Notes: generated from the sequence alone by a model not told the origin. DNA of 64,000 nucleotides from Companilactobacillus metriopterae (GCF_004117915.1 NZ_RSTD01000002.1:186001-250000), one strand, 5' to 3'. Numbered from the stretch's first letter, positions 17,016 to 27,732 are shown. A program made the numbers and translations.

Positions 17016-18270
17016 AAAAATCAATATTATTAGCCCAACTCTTATCTAAGAATTTTTCATTCATATGATATCGAGTCTTATTAGGATCTGCTTTTTTGTC
17101 TTTATAGAAACCTTTTAACTTATCATCTACCATCAACCATCCACGCCAACCGATGTGGATAGTATCTTCAGATATATAATTAGGATTTTCAACATTTGTT
17201 AAATCAACAATATTATCAAATCCCTGTGATTTCAATTGATATGTTACTTTAGCATCAAATTCATTCAAAACCATTGGTGACATTCCAGTGTACTTCATCC
17301 ATTTTCTATTTACTGGCTGAATTACAAACATAACCTGTGTATGATTTCTATCAAACATGTATAGCAATGCTTGGAAGTCATTGTACTCTGGTGAATGTAG
17401 ATAATCGATGTGATTATCGAAGTTCTTATATTTGGATATACGTTTTTTCAAACGCTTTTCAAAGAATTTATTACCTATTTGAAGATCATTATTCTTTGAT
17501 TTATCCATGGCCATATTTGTGGCAAGATCATTTAATTCATCATAATTGTAATTATCTGGAAGTTTTTTAGCTTCTTTATCTATCAAGCCTTGATTATTCT
17601 GTATACCGATACTACCAAATAGTTTATCCTGATTAGTCAATCCCGGTTCTGAAATGTTTTTCAGATAGAATCTTTGATTAGAGGTGATCTGTTTGCCATC
17701 TGCTATTCTTCTCAAAGATTCCTTTTTAACATAATTTACCGTTGGATTTAATTCCAAAATTCTATTGGCAATATATTCATTTAATTTCTTATCACCAGTA
17801 TTTGACTCAAGAATAAATTTATCTACTTGTAGTGGTGAAAAGTAATAATCGAATCCTGCTGCACTAACTCCCGACTGACTGAACCATTGAGGTGAAATAA
17901 TAAATACTGCCTTATTATTCTTAGTCATTTGCATAGAATTGACATTCAATGCTTGACTCAATGATGCTGTACCAGGGTTACCTTGTAGGAATGGCTGATT
18001 ATTCCAATGATACTTTTGTGCAACAACAGAAGGGTGGAACGGATCCATTCTAGAAAGCTCTGATGACCCGATAATCGGTATATAGTTTTCATTCTTAGCA
18101 TAATTCTTCATTATGTCACCCTTTAATACTCTGGCGTCCAATGAAGTTGAAGCTTTTTTCACACTTGTAGGATTAGCTGTTCGATAATTAATTGGTGTTA
18201 AAAATAAAACTATAACTGCCAGTCCAGCAATTAAAACTGGACCTAAAATATAAAATAGTTTTTTCCACAT
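17014..18270 (-). CDS. dltD: D-alanyl-lipoteichoic acid biosynthesis protein DltD
   Basis: 418 residues. One N-terminal membrane anchor (about 7-26) precedes an extracellular SGNH-like domain. GSSELSRMDPFHP carries the catalytic Ser, and the C-terminal DTIHIGWRGW carries the Asp/His pair. DltD handles the final D-Ala transfer steps on the outer face. It is the last gene of dltXABCD, 2 bases after dltC, and is followed by a terminator. Confidence 0.95.
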   Translation of the reverse strand: MWKKLFYILGPVLIAGLAVIVLFLTPINYRTANPTSVKKASTSLDARVLKGDIMKNYAKNENYIPIIGSSELSRMDPFHPSVVAQKYHWNNQPFLQGNPGTASLSQALNVNSMQMTKNNKAVFIISPQWFSQSGVSAAGFDYYFSPLQVDKFILESNTGDKKLNEYIANRILELNPTVNYVKKESLRRIADGKQITSNQRFYLKNISEPGLTNQDKLFGSIGIQNNQGLIDKEAKKLPDNYNYDELNDLATNMAMDKSKNNDLQIGNKFFEKRLKKRISKYKNFDNHIDYLHSPEYNDFQALLYMFDRNHTQVMFVIQPVNRKWMKYTGMSPMVLNEFDAKVTYQLKSQGFDNIVDLTNVENPNYISEDTIHIGWRGWLMVDDKLKGFYKDKKADPNKTRYHMNEKFLDKSWANNIDF

Positions 18271-18272
18271 AA

Positions 18273-18509
18273 CTAGTTTTCCAATAGTTTTACTTGTTCT
18301 GCTATTTTATTTACAGTTGACCATTCAGAACGGTCAAATTCTGATACTGGCACTTGAATACCAAAAGTATCTTGTAGTGTAACCAATACTTCAACAGTAG
18401 CCATTGAATCTAGAATTCCATCTGCAAATAAATCTGTATCTCCACCAATATTATCTAAACCTGATACATCTTCAACTATACTCAATATCTTTTGTGTCAT
18501 TTCATCCAT
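18273..18509 (-). CDS. dltC: D-alanyl carrier protein
   Basis: 78 residues, the usual length. DGILDSMATVEVLV holds the Ser that takes 4'-phosphopantetheine. Mutually charged helices are typical of acyl carrier proteins. It accepts D-Ala from DltA and hands it to DltB. AGGAGA precedes the ATG. It is the fourth gene of the operon. Confidence 0.95.
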   Translation of the reverse strand: MDEMTQKILSIVEDVSGLDNIGGDTDLFADGILDSMATVEVLVTLQDTFGIQVPVSEFDRSEWSTVNKIAEQVKLLEN

Positions 18510-18521
18510 AATAATTTTCTC

Positions 18522-19733
18522 CTATTTTACAAACCATAATGTATTTAAAAATCCTGAAAAAATCAAGAAACTAAAGCAAACTACATTAAAAGTAATAAAT
18601 ATTGCCAAATACTTGGTAAATCTATTGCTTGGTAATGATTTATGTCTCTTTTTAAATCTCAACCATGCATCATTTATTATCATAGCAGATGCGTGGAAAA
18701 TACCATAAACTATATAATACCAAGTTAGTCCATGCCAAAATCCCATGATTAGGAACAATGTAACATAACCTATATTGGCTATAGTTACTCTACTTTTAAT
18801 CCACTTTTTCTTCATAAATAGAAACATCAGTCTCATATATATGAAATCTCTGAACCAGAAAGATAGTGTCATATGCCATCTGTTCCAGAAATCCTTGATA
18901 TTAACAGATTTGAAAGGTTGATTAAAGTTTGCTGGTGTCTTTACACCCATGAAATTACTAATTGCGATTGCAAAAAGTGAGTATCCTGCAAAATCAAAGA
19001 ATAGATACATACTGTACACATACATATAAGGCAGAATTGCCCAAGACAATCCTAAGAAATTAGTATGTCTGTAAGACATTGCTAATGCTGCAACCTGCGG
19101 TAACATGAGCGTTCCAAAGAAATATCCCAGTATAAATTTATATAAAAACCCCTGCATAATTTTGTTAATTCCACTTTGGAATAACTTTAAATATTCTTCT
19201 CTTTCAGGAACTTTGTCATAATCTTTCTCAAATCTTGGAAAACGATCAATTGGACCTGAAGAAATTGTTGGGAAAAATAGTATAAATCTAAAAAATTGCC
19301 AAGAAGTTATTTCTTTGATAGCTCCATCTCTGGATTCCATGATTAGCTCGACTACCTTGAAAGTTAGGTAACTAATTCCTAAGAATCCAAATAAAGAAAG
19401 TTTCACACTATGTGCAACTGGACTCACTTTTACTATGACCAGTGGAATTATTGCTAAAACAACTGCCCAAAAGAAAATCCAAAAATTATTATGATTCTCT
19501 CGATACCTGCGATAACCAAAAACAACAATAAATTCATATATTATAAATGCAACTAGAGAAATACCTTGTATAGCATTGTCTCCAAAGAAGGTAATAATCA
19601 ATATTCCTAAAGTAGCTATAGTTTCATAAACTTTGAATCGTCTACCATTGAACAATCCTATAATTATAGGTAAAAGTAAAATCAGTAAATATATAAAATA
19701 CGACGGGCTAGTATACGGAGTTATATTATGCAT
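18522..19733 (-). CDS. dltB: D-alanyl transfer protein DltB (MBOAT)
   Basis: 403 residues with about 11-13 membrane helices. The MBOAT motif FWNRWHMTLSFWFRDFIY contains one catalytic His; a second conserved His lies in MGFWHGLTWYY. It moves D-Ala from DltC across the membrane. ATG at 19733 overlaps the dltA stop (ATGCATAA), implying coupling. A TTG at 19745 with AAAGG six bases before it is a real alternative start and would add four residues. Confidence 0.94.
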   Translation of the reverse strand: MHNITPYTSPSYFIYLLILLLPIIIGLFNGRRFKVYETIATLGILIITFFGDNAIQGISLVAFIIYEFIVVFGYRRYRENHNNFWIFFWAVVLAIIPLVIVKVSPVAHSVKLSLFGFLGISYLTFKVVELIMESRDGAIKEITSWQFFRFILFFPTISSGPIDRFPRFEKDYDKVPEREEYLKLFQSGINKIMQGFLYKFILGYFFGTLMLPQVAALAMSYRHTNFLGLSWAILPYMYVYSMYLFFDFAGYSLFAIAISNFMGVKTPANFNQPFKSVNIKDFWNRWHMTLSFWFRDFIYMRLMFLFMKKKWIKSRVTIANIGYVTLFLIMGFWHGLTWYYIVYGIFHASAMIINDAWLRFKKRHKSLPSNRFTKYLAIFITFNVVCFSFLIFSGFLNTLWFVK

Positions 19734-21246
19734 TGACCGTACCAATCAAAGCCTTTCTATCAATTTTGCCATTACTTGTAATAGGTAAACTGTCTACAAA
19801 TCTAAATACATTAGGAATCATATAATCCATCGTTGTTTTCTTAAGATCTTCTTTTAATTTTAGTGATAGTTCTTCAGCATCTTGTTCTTGCATATCTGAC
19901 TCTAGAACTACATATGCTATCAATTTTTTAACCTTGTGGTCAGAGTCGTATAGTGGAACTGTACTTGATTGTTTAACTTCTACCAAGTTACCTAACAAAG
20001 CATCTATTTCTTCTAGTTCAATACGATATCCATGCATCTTAACTTGGAAGTCTGTCCTACCTCGATAGAACAACAAACCATCAGAATCTCTAGCAATCAT
20101 GTCACCAGTATGGTAGAAAGTCTCACCTGAAATGTTCTCAAAGGCTTTCTCTGTTTGCACAGGATTATTAATATAGCCTTTAGAAACATCTGGACCATTA
20201 ACTAAAAGTTCTCCGACTTCTAAGCCGTTATCATCGGATTGTGAATCTTGAATCTTATAATCCATATTGTCTTTTAAATATCCGATTGGCAATCGATCGT
20301 AATTCTCTAGAACTTCTGGAGTAATTTCGATAGAAGTAATTGCTACTGTATTTTCTGTAGGACCGTATGTATTATACAATTTTGCATTAGGGAACTTATT
20401 CAAAACCTTTTTAGCTGCTGCGTGAGTTAATTCTTCACCACAGAAGATAAATTTTTGAAGATTTGGCATTGATTCTCCCTTGAAATCAGGGAATAAGCAA
20501 CATAGTTCAAAAAATGAAGGTGTAGAAACCCACACATTGAATTCTGAATTTTTCAGTGACTCTTGTAATTTTGCAAAATTACCAGTCACTGATTTATCCA
20601 AGATTTCCAATGTAGCACCGTTTGTAAGTGCAGGATAGATACTAAATACTGATAGATCGAATGAAAATGGTGCCTGTAACATCACATTATCATCTTCATG
20701 ATACTGGAATTCTTGATTAACCCAATCTACAAAATCTATTAGGTTAAGTGTGCTAATCTGGACTCCCTTAGGAGTTCCTGTTGTTCCTGATGTGAAGATA
20801 ATATAGAAGTTTTCATCATCTGCAACACTATGATCTTCTGTATAAGTTGAATCATCAGAACTGAAAATATCATTTAATTTTTTCTTATCAATAACTGGAG
20901 TTTCAACATCAAATTCAGTTAAGTCACTCCAATTTAAAATTAGTGCTGGTTTTGCTACGTTATTTATTTGTTGAATACGTGATGGATCAGATGATTCATC
21001 CACTGGTATATATGCATGACCAGATTTGATAGCTCCTAAAAATATCGCAAGCATCTCAAACTGTTGTCCACCAAAAACAATAATCGGTTGATTGTTATCA
21101 GGTAGTTCACTATCTAAAAAATTTGCTACTTTATTTGAATAATCTGATAAATCTTGATATGTCTTTGTTTCTGAACCATTCTTATATGCTAATTGTGTAG
21201 GATTTTTTTGGGTAACATTATTAATTCTTTCAATAATTTTATTCAT
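19726..21246 (-). CDS. dltA: D-alanine--D-alanyl carrier protein ligase DltA
   Basis: 506 residues, the family length. The adenylation P-loop FTSGTTGTPKG (about 155), YNTYGPTENTVA, the hinge YRGRTDFQVKMHGYRIEL and C-terminal GKIDRKAL with the catalytic Lys are all present. It activates D-Ala with ATP and loads DltC. ATG 21246 is chosen because AGGGGAAG lies upstream and the first 20 residues of the longer frame overlap dltX and do not resemble DltA. Confidence 0.95.
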   Translation of the reverse strand: MNKIIERINNVTQKNPTQLAYKNGSETKTYQDLSDYSNKVANFLDSELPDNNQPIIVFGGQQFEMLAIFLGAIKSGHAYIPVDESSDPSRIQQINNVAKPALILNWSDLTEFDVETPVIDKKKLNDIFSSDDSTYTEDHSVADDENFYIIFTSGTTGTPKGVQISTLNLIDFVDWVNQEFQYHEDDNVMLQAPFSFDLSVFSIYPALTNGATLEILDKSVTGNFAKLQESLKNSEFNVWVSTPSFFELCCLFPDFKGESMPNLQKFIFCGEELTHAAAKKVLNKFPNAKLYNTYGPTENTVAITSIEITPEVLENYDRLPIGYLKDNMDYKIQDSQSDDNGLEVGELLVNGPDVSKGYINNPVQTEKAFENISGETFYHTGDMIARDSDGLLFYRGRTDFQVKMHGYRIELEEIDALLGNLVEVKQSSTVPLYDSDHKVKKLIAYVVLESDMQEQDAEELSLKLKEDLKKTTMDYMIPNVFRFVDSLPITSNGKIDRKALIGTVNA

Positions 21247-21268
21247 ATCAGGTACTTCCCCTTTTATT

Positions 21269-21418
21269 TTAAAATTCGTTGTAAATGAATTTGCTACTTC
21301 CTGCACCGTTGTAGCCGTATATATACAATATAATTACAAATATAATGAAAAAGACGACTGTTTTTAAAACGAAAATAGAACTTGGCCTTTTAAAAAAGTT
21401 AATGATTTTATTTTTCAT
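21269..21418 (-). CDS. dltX: DltX, small membrane protein of the dlt operon
   Basis: 49 residues. A basic N-terminus is followed by one hydrophobic segment (VVFFIIFVIILYIYGYNG) and the hallmark C-terminus KFIYNEF. It is the first gene of the operon, 22 bases before dltA, with AAAGG before its ATG. DltX is known to be required for efficient D-alanylation, and its C-terminus is thought to act outside with DltB/DltD. Confidence 0.92.
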   Translation of the reverse strand: MKNKIINFFKRPSSIFVLKTVVFFIIFVIILYIYGYNGAGSSKFIYNEF

Positions 21419-21449
21419 AACTACACCTTTCTCTTATACACATACATCT

Positions 21450-21478
21450 AAATTACTCTCTTTTTTAAACTTTCTCAA
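21450..21478 (-). promoter_or_regulatory. dlt operon promoter
   Basis: On the minus strand TTGAGA (21473-21478), a 17-base spacer and TAATTT (21450-21455) lie 32 bases upstream of the dltX start. Confidence 0.5.
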
Positions 21479-21554
21479 TAATTATTTTAACCCCACCTAA
21501 CAATATTGGGTATTAGATTGCTCATAATAAAAATTTATTAATTTATTGCTCTAA

Positions 21555-21582
21555 AAAGACCAACAAATTAATGTCGGTCTTT
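21555..21582 (-). terminator. Probable terminator of APC permease gene
   Basis: A seven-base stem AAAGACC/GGTCTTT with a long loop, flanked by T/A, follows the permease stop on the minus strand. Confidence 0.5.
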
Positions 21583-21584
21583 CT

Positions 21585-23204
21585 TTATTCAGCTAAATTA
21601 TATTCTCTACGTCCAAATAACATGACTAATACAATACTTGCAATAGCAACTATCAGGATATATAAAATCTTATTAGCAATATGTGTACCACCTAGATAAA
21701 GGATTAAAACTAATCCTATAATTATGGTACTTAAAATTCCTGTCCATTGAACTCTAGTAAAGGCAGCACCTGTAGTACTACGTTCTTCTCTACTTGTAAT
21801 GTATGGCATGACTGCTCCTAGTCCAATTAATACTACTATCGCAATGATATTAATAATTAATTCATACCACCAAGTGCTTGATGCAAACTTAACATCTTGT
21901 GGTCCAAATCCAAATACCGTTGCCACTGCTGTAATAATAAAACACCACCATCCAAATGCTAGAGCTAACTTATCATTCTTTATAAAGACATAATCTGATG
22001 GATATTTATCACTATTCATGCGAATTTTAATGAAAGCAAAGAACACCCAACATGTTACACCGGGGGAAATGATACCGTTTAAGTTCAATAACCAATTAAA
22101 GATATCATTCATATCTGGTAAAAATATACCCAGTAACATGATGAAAGCACTCAAACCAACAGTTAACAGATACCCATTGATTGGAAGCCCTGAAGCGTTT
22201 TTCTTTCTCAAAACTTTTGGCATGTATCTTGCGCCAGTATCTGAAATTAGCATGCGAGTCATAGCTTCTAACAGAACTGCTAGTAGTGCGGCAAGATAAA
22301 ATACTTCTGTCCAAGCAAAGATATACATTAAAGTATTACCCATATTAAAGGATTTACCTAGTGCTTGGAACGCATAATATGATCCATTCATCTTCAAATC
22401 GTGAGGTAAGTTATATGCATTGAAGAAAACCCCTAAAGCTAATGAACCAAATATTGTTAGAAATGCTGTCATAACTGCCAGCATAATCATTGCCTTAGGA
22501 AAATCACTTTGGGGCTTCTTCATTCTAGAAACAAAAGGTGCAATTAATTCTGAACCATTAACGGCATAAATTAAAAGACCAATGGTTGTTAGATAATGCA
22601 AATCAAATTTAGGAATTAAAGTTTTATACGTAAACGGTTGAGTGGCAATATGGCCACCTCTCATTAATGAAGCTGCTGTCATCAATACGAATAGAACGGT
22701 CATCCCAAACATCGCTACACCACCAATAGTACCAAGTATTTCAAGTGAGTGCTTAAAGCGAGATTGTACAAAAATGAAAATTCCAAAAACGACAAATGTA
22801 AGCAATGCAAACATGCTATTAGACATGTTGTCTTGCATAGATGCATTACCCTGGATAGCCCACCCAAGACCAACCACAACAGAATTAGCTGTATCAACAA
22901 CATAAGGAATGGATGCTGCCCAATAAGTCCATGCAGTGAAATATCCTAAAAATTCACCATTTGTACCACGAACCCATGAAGATAGTCCCCCACCTTCATT
23001 ACTGAAGGCAGATCCAAGTTGCCCAACCATCAGTGCATACGGAACAACGTATAGGAATAACATCAATATCCATGAAGTTACAACTCCTAAACCTTGTCCT
23101 TGTAAGTTATAAATTAAGTCATCGAAACCGATAACTGTAACAAAGCACATCATTGCCAAGACTGGCCAGCTAATAAAACTGCTTTTTTGATCGAAATTTT
23201 CCAT
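21585..23204 (-). CDS. APC family amino-acid permease
   Basis: 539 residues with about 12-14 membrane helices. The start FISWPVLAMMCFVTVIGFDDLIYNL replaces the common Gly-rich TM1 motif with GFDDLIYN. The segment NEGGGLSSWVRGTNG is characteristic of the YjeM/GadC-like branch of the APC superfamily. It is monocistronic. The substrate is unknown; glutamate/GABA-type exchange is one possibility but is not supported by a neighbouring decarboxylase. Confidence 0.78.
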   Translation of the reverse strand: MENFDQKSSFISWPVLAMMCFVTVIGFDDLIYNLQGQGLGVVTSWILMLFLYVVPYALMVGQLGSAFSNEGGGLSSWVRGTNGEFLGYFTAWTYWAASIPYVVDTANSVVVGLGWAIQGNASMQDNMSNSMFALLTFVVFGIFIFVQSRFKHSLEILGTIGGVAMFGMTVLFVLMTAASLMRGGHIATQPFTYKTLIPKFDLHYLTTIGLLIYAVNGSELIAPFVSRMKKPQSDFPKAMIMLAVMTAFLTIFGSLALGVFFNAYNLPHDLKMNGSYYAFQALGKSFNMGNTLMYIFAWTEVFYLAALLAVLLEAMTRMLISDTGARYMPKVLRKKNASGLPINGYLLTVGLSAFIMLLGIFLPDMNDIFNWLLNLNGIISPGVTCWVFFAFIKIRMNSDKYPSDYVFIKNDKLALAFGWWCFIITAVATVFGFGPQDVKFASSTWWYELIINIIAIVVLIGLGAVMPYITSREERSTTGAAFTRVQWTGILSTIIIGLVLILYLGGTHIANKILYILIVAIASIVLVMLFGRREYNLAE

Positions 23205-23294
23205 TTTTTCATACCTGTGTATATAAAATTAACAACGGTTATTAATTTTACACTAATTTTTAATTAGTTTTGATACTTTTTTGAAAAAAATAAA

Positions 23295-23320
23295 AAAACA
23301 ACCAATTTAATGGTTGTTTT
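23295..23320 (-). terminator. Terminator of NmrA-like gene
   Basis: AAAACAACCA pairs with TGGTTGTTTT, with flanking A and T runs. Confidence 0.8.
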
Positions 23321-23959
23321 TTAGATAGATTTTATAGCTGAATTGATATCTACATCACCCGAATGCATTGATATAACCTTTTTCACAGTATTATCATTTT
23401 CCAAAATAGCTGCTAATACACTTGCAACATCTGGAATAGGATTAGGTCCACCAACTTGATCATTCAATTGAACTTTACCTGTGGCAGCCTCTTCAGTCAG
23501 TGTTCCTGGTTGAAGAATAGTATAGTCAAGATTTGTATTATCTATTAGCCACTTATCTGAATAAAATTTAGAAACATTATAATCCATAATGGCTGCTAGT
23601 GATGGATTCTCTGACCATTTTTCTTGATCCATTGAGAATAATGAGCTCAACTGAATATAACGTTTAATTCCTTTATTTTCAGTAGCTTGCATTAATTTTA
23701 CGGCACCATTTAAATCTGTTTGTAGAAGATCTTTGCCACGAGAACCTGCAACAAATATTACTGCTTCAGAATCTGCTAGCACTTCTTGTATATTTTCTAC
23801 AGAATCATGGAAATCCAAATATACTGGTTTAATGTTTTGTGTTTCTTCTATCTTTTGATAACCTCTTGCTGCGGCATATACAAAATGACCGTTACTAACA
23901 AGATCACTTACCAAATTTTCTCCAACTCTACCTGTAGCTCCTGCAACGAATACTTTCAT
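23321..23959 (-). CDS. NAD(P)-binding atypical SDR (NmrA-like)
   Basis: 212 residues. GATGRVGENL near the N-terminus is an atypical-SDR dinucleotide turn. FVAGSRGKD and the absence of a clear YxxxK pair place it with NAD(P)H-binding proteins of the YwnB/NmrA sort. ATG 23959 is chosen; the TTG at 23971 is less likely. It is monocistronic. The substrate is unknown. Confidence 0.75.
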   Translation of the reverse strand: MKVFVAGATGRVGENLVSDLVSNGHFVYAAARGYQKIEETQNIKPVYLDFHDSVENIQEVLADSEAVIFVAGSRGKDLLQTDLNGAVKLMQATENKGIKRYIQLSSLFSMDQEKWSENPSLAAIMDYNVSKFYSDKWLIDNTNLDYTILQPGTLTEEAATGKVQLNDQVGGPNPIPDVASVLAAILENDNTVKKVISMHSGDVDINSAIKSI

Positions 23960-24086
23960 AATTAACACCAACTTTTTTTATTATTAAAAATATAGTTCAG
24001 TATAACACTAATAATCTAGTTTATACTTTATTTAAACAGTCATTTATTTGTTATAATTAAACTTGCTATTCTAGGGGAGGAAAATT

Positions 24087-25676
24087 ATGGAAGCATCAAC
24101 ATTTAATACTTTAGGCACTTTATTTATTGCGTTTTTAATTGTCGGTATTGGAAACATTTTATCTTCAATATTTTCCAAAGTTTCAAGTTCCTACTTCAAT
24201 CTTGTTTTGGGAGCCTTAGTAACCTTAATTCCTGCCTTTAATAACTTCATACCAAAGTTTGACAGTGAACTCTTCTTGCTCATGATTATTTCACCATTGC
24301 TGTTTTTTGAGAGCAACAATACTGATAATCGAATTGTATCAGGAAGCATACCCTCTATAATTGGAACTACAGTTTTCATGGCTGTAATTATTTGTTTAGT
24401 AACACCCATGACTTTAATATTCTCAATGTCTATCTCATTTCCACTAGCTTTTATACTTACTGCTATTAATACACCTACTGATGCCACTGCTCTTGATTCT
24501 GCTCTAGGTAATACAAAGTTAAACAGCAAGATACATAATACTTTGAAGACAGAATCATTATTCAATGATGCAACAGGTATCGTTCTTTTATCAGCCGGAA
24601 CTATCTGGTACAAAACTGGTCACTATTCTTTAACAAATAGTCTCGAGAGTTTCCTAATTAGTTCTATAGGGGCTATCATTGTAGGTTCAATTATCGCACT
24701 TATGTTTACCCTAATCAGACAATGGCTAATTAAATCTTCATTTAATGTTATTTCTACACAGATTACCTTATTTTTATCTACACCATTCATAGTTTTTTGG
24801 ACAGCAGAACATTTTCACTTTTCTGGAATAATTGCTGTCGTGGTTGCAGGTTTAGTAAGTAACAGTGAAGTAGGAAAATCTAGATTTGTAGTACCTCATG
24901 GTGTCCATGCAAATATTCAGGTTTCATCGTATATTGCTGAATTATTTAATGGCTCTGTGTTCTTCTTCTTAGGTATTAATATCTGTCGTATATTAATTGA
25001 AAGCCATGTTTATCTGCTAAATCACTTAGATTGGTTATGGGCTGGTATCATTGTTTACGTTGTTTCTGCATTAGTTAGATTTGTATACTACCTATTCATA
25101 AACAAAAAACCGAAAGACAGCTTTATTTTTGCAATTGGTGGAGTCCATGGTGCAGTTACACTTGCCTTAGCATTGTCAATTGCTGACAGTGTCAGAGGAA
25201 CTCATTTTTCAAATATCATCCTTGCAACAACTGTTGTTATTCTGCTAAGTATGATTATCCCTTCAGTTGTATTGCCTATTATTATTCCAGATAGAGTAGA
25301 TACCATTGATGATAAACTAATTCAAAAATGTAAAACTGAGATGGTACAAATCGGTATCGAAAGAATCAATGAAATGGACGAACTAAGTAAAAAAGTAAAA
25401 AACGAAGTTATTTACAAATTACAAGATCAAGATAAAACTAACACATTTACTGATTTTATAACTAAATCAATGTTCCGACGTGGCTTAACTGAAGATGAGG
25501 ATCTTTATCAAGAAAGAAGAGCAATAATGTATGCTCTAGACTCTGAAAGAGCCTATATCTACAAGCAAGTTTCTGATGGAACTCTTGATTCAAAAACTGG
25601 TTATGAAATTACCAGTGATATTTTATTATCAGAAACATTAATAATTGATAGTCGAAATAACCTAGACTTACGATAA
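24087..25676 (+). CDS. Na+/H+ antiporter, CPA1 family
   Basis: 529 residues with about 12 membrane helices and a cytoplasmic tail of 130 residues. The ion-site motifs NTPTDATALDSALG and ESLFNDATGIVLL match NhaP/NHE-type antiporters with the essential Asp residues. It exchanges Na+ or K+ for H+ across the membrane. GGGGAGG precedes the ATG. It stands alone and ends at a strong terminator. Confidence 0.88.
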   Translation: MEASTFNTLGTLFIAFLIVGIGNILSSIFSKVSSSYFNLVLGALVTLIPAFNNFIPKFDSELFLLMIISPLLFFESNNTDNRIVSGSIPSIIGTTVFMAVIICLVTPMTLIFSMSISFPLAFILTAINTPTDATALDSALGNTKLNSKIHNTLKTESLFNDATGIVLLSAGTIWYKTGHYSLTNSLESFLISSIGAIIVGSIIALMFTLIRQWLIKSSFNVISTQITLFLSTPFIVFWTAEHFHFSGIIAVVVAGLVSNSEVGKSRFVVPHGVHANIQVSSYIAELFNGSVFFFLGINICRILIESHVYLLNHLDWLWAGIIVYVVSALVRFVYYLFINKKPKDSFIFAIGGVHGAVTLALALSIADSVRGTHFSNIILATTVVILLSMIIPSVVLPIIIPDRVDTIDDKLIQKCKTEMVQIGIERINEMDELSKKVKNEVIYKLQDQDKTNTFTDFITKSMFRRGLTEDEDLYQERRAIMYALDSERAYIYKQVSDGTLDSKTGYEITSDILLSETLIIDSRNNLDLR

Positions 25677-25685
25677 AAAAATCTT

Positions 25686-25718
25686 GCCTAGTATTCCACT
25701 TTGGAATACTAGGCTTTT
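25686..25718 (+). terminator. Terminator of antiporter gene
   Basis: A 13-bp perfect stem GCCTAGTATTCCA with its complement, loop CTT, then TTTT. Confidence 0.85.
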
Positions 25719-25796
25719 GTTATTCCAAATTTGAATATTTTTTATGGCATTAATAATTTATAATCAATCTATATTCAAATATGGAGGGAATTTTTA

Positions 25797-27643
25797 ATGA
25801 AGAAATATAAATTAAAAGCAATTTTAGCAACATCTATTCTTTTAATTAGTTCTTTAGTACCTGCTACAATTGGCACAGTTCAAACAGTTAATGCTGAAAA
25901 AAGTGCTGTCAAAACTATCAAAAAGAGCAGTGTGAAAAATCCAAAGGGAGTATCATCTCTAAAAATTGATAATTCCAAATGGAACTACAACTCTGATGAT
26001 GATGTGTATTGGCAAGTAGGCATCAACTATTCTACAAAACCTGCTGATACTAAATATGAATCAATGGGTATCTACGTTCCTGGTAAATATATGACTGCCA
26101 AGAAAAACAGTGATGGTACTACATATACTGCCAAAGCTAGCACAAGTAAGAAAGTAAATGGTTATACTTCATAATTATGCCAGTTGAAACACCTGGTTAC
26201 GCAGCATTTGAAGCACCTACAGGATATGCTGATGGTGTTGGTAAGTATGCCAAAAAAGGTATCATTTATGCTATAGCTGGTGCACGTGGTAAGGAAGGAA
26301 TGATGGGTGGATCTTCTTCATCTGACTCCTCAGAAATCACAAGTGGGGCAGCTCCTTATGCTGTAACCGATCTAAAAGCTGCTATTAGATACATGCGTTA
26401 TAACAAGAAAAATCTTGCCGGAGACACAAACAAAATAATCACATTTGGTATGTCCGGTGGTGGTGCTCAAAGTGCTCTAATGGGTGCCACAGGTGATAGT
26501 AATCTATACTACCCATACCTACAATCAATTGGTGCTGCTATGAAAGATAGCGATGGTAAATATATCAGTGATGCAACCTATGGTTCTATGGCATGGTGTC
26601 CTATCACTAGTTTGGATGAAGCCGATGAAGCATACGAGTGGAATATGGGTCAATTCTCAGATTCTGATACTCGTGCTGATGGTACATTCACTAAAGAATT
26701 ATCAAATGATATGGCAAAACAATAATATGCACAATATCTAAACAAACTTAAACTTAAAGATGAAAATGGTAAGACACTTAAACTAGAAAAGTCTAAATCT
26801 GGTATTTATACATCAGGTAGCTACAATAACTACATCAAGAAAGTTATCGAAACATCTCTAAATAATTTCCTTAAAGATACAAAATTCCCTTACACTGTTA
26901 ATAACAGTCAACAAGCTGGTGGTAACTTCCCTACAGGAGCTGATACTTCAGCAAGTGGTATGGGTGGCGGAATGCCAGGTGGTGGTATGCCAGGATCAGA
27001 CTCATCAGATGCCGCAACATATAAATCAGCAAGTGACTATATCAAGTCATTGAATGAAAATGGTACATGGGTTAAATATAACAAGAAGACAAACAAAGCA
27101 ACAATAACAAGCGTCAAAGCATTTGTACAAAACATGAAACAACCTACAAAGGGTGTTCCAGCCTTTGATAGTCTAGATCTTAAAGATGAAACAGAAGTAT
27201 TTGCATATAACAATGAAACGCCATCTCATTTTGATACAGTAGTTGCTAACTTACTAAAGAAAAATGAAGATAAATACTCTAAATTATCTGACTGGAATTC
27301 TGATTACGTTAAATCATACGGCGAAATTAATGATAATCTAGATGCTGTCGGTAGCAACGTAAGTCACAGAATGGATATGTACAACCCTATGTACTACTTG
27401 AACGACTACTATGATGGTTACGGTACTTCTAAAGTTGCCAAATACTGGAGAATCAGAACTGGTATTAACCAAGGAGATACAGCATTAACAGTTGAATCTA
27501 ACCTTTCTCTAGCTCTTCAAGCAAACAAAAACGTTAAAGACGTTGATTTTGCAACAGTATGGGGACTAAAACATACTACTGCTGAAAGAACTGGATCAAG
27601 TGAAAACAACTTAATTAAATGGGTAGTTAAAATAACTAAATAA
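25797..27643 (+). pseudogene. Extracellular tannase-family esterase, disrupted
   Basis: A secretion signal (25797 onward, AILATSILLISSLVPATIG) leads into a tannase-type alpha/beta hydrolase. Motifs are AAIRYMRYNKKNLAGDTNK, the nucleophile GMSGGGAQSAL, WCPITSLDEADEAYEWN and the C-terminal VAKYWRIRTGINQGDT. Total length is about 615 codons, as in secreted TanA-type tannases. The frame is broken twice. A small frame-changing deletion lies at about 26171-26177 (between GYTS and IIMP). An in-frame TAA lies at 26723-26725, after which the same frame continues to 27643. GGAGGG precedes the ATG. It is probably non-functional for gallate-ester hydrolysis. Confidence 0.8.
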
Positions 27644-27650
27644 TATAAAA

Positions 27651-27679
27651 AGGCAAACAAATCTTGTTTGTCTTTTTTT
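27651..27679 (+). terminator. Terminator after tannase pseudogene
   Basis: GGCAAACAA pairs with TTGTTTGTC, followed by seven Ts. Confidence 0.75.
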
Positions 27680-27732
27680 GTGCAATTATTGTATATTAAA
27701 CATAATTAAACTTATAAATTAAGGATACAATC

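Noticed and set aside
26553-26741. Overlapping ORF in the tannase pseudogene
   Set aside because: Alternate-frame shadow inside the hydrolase sequence.
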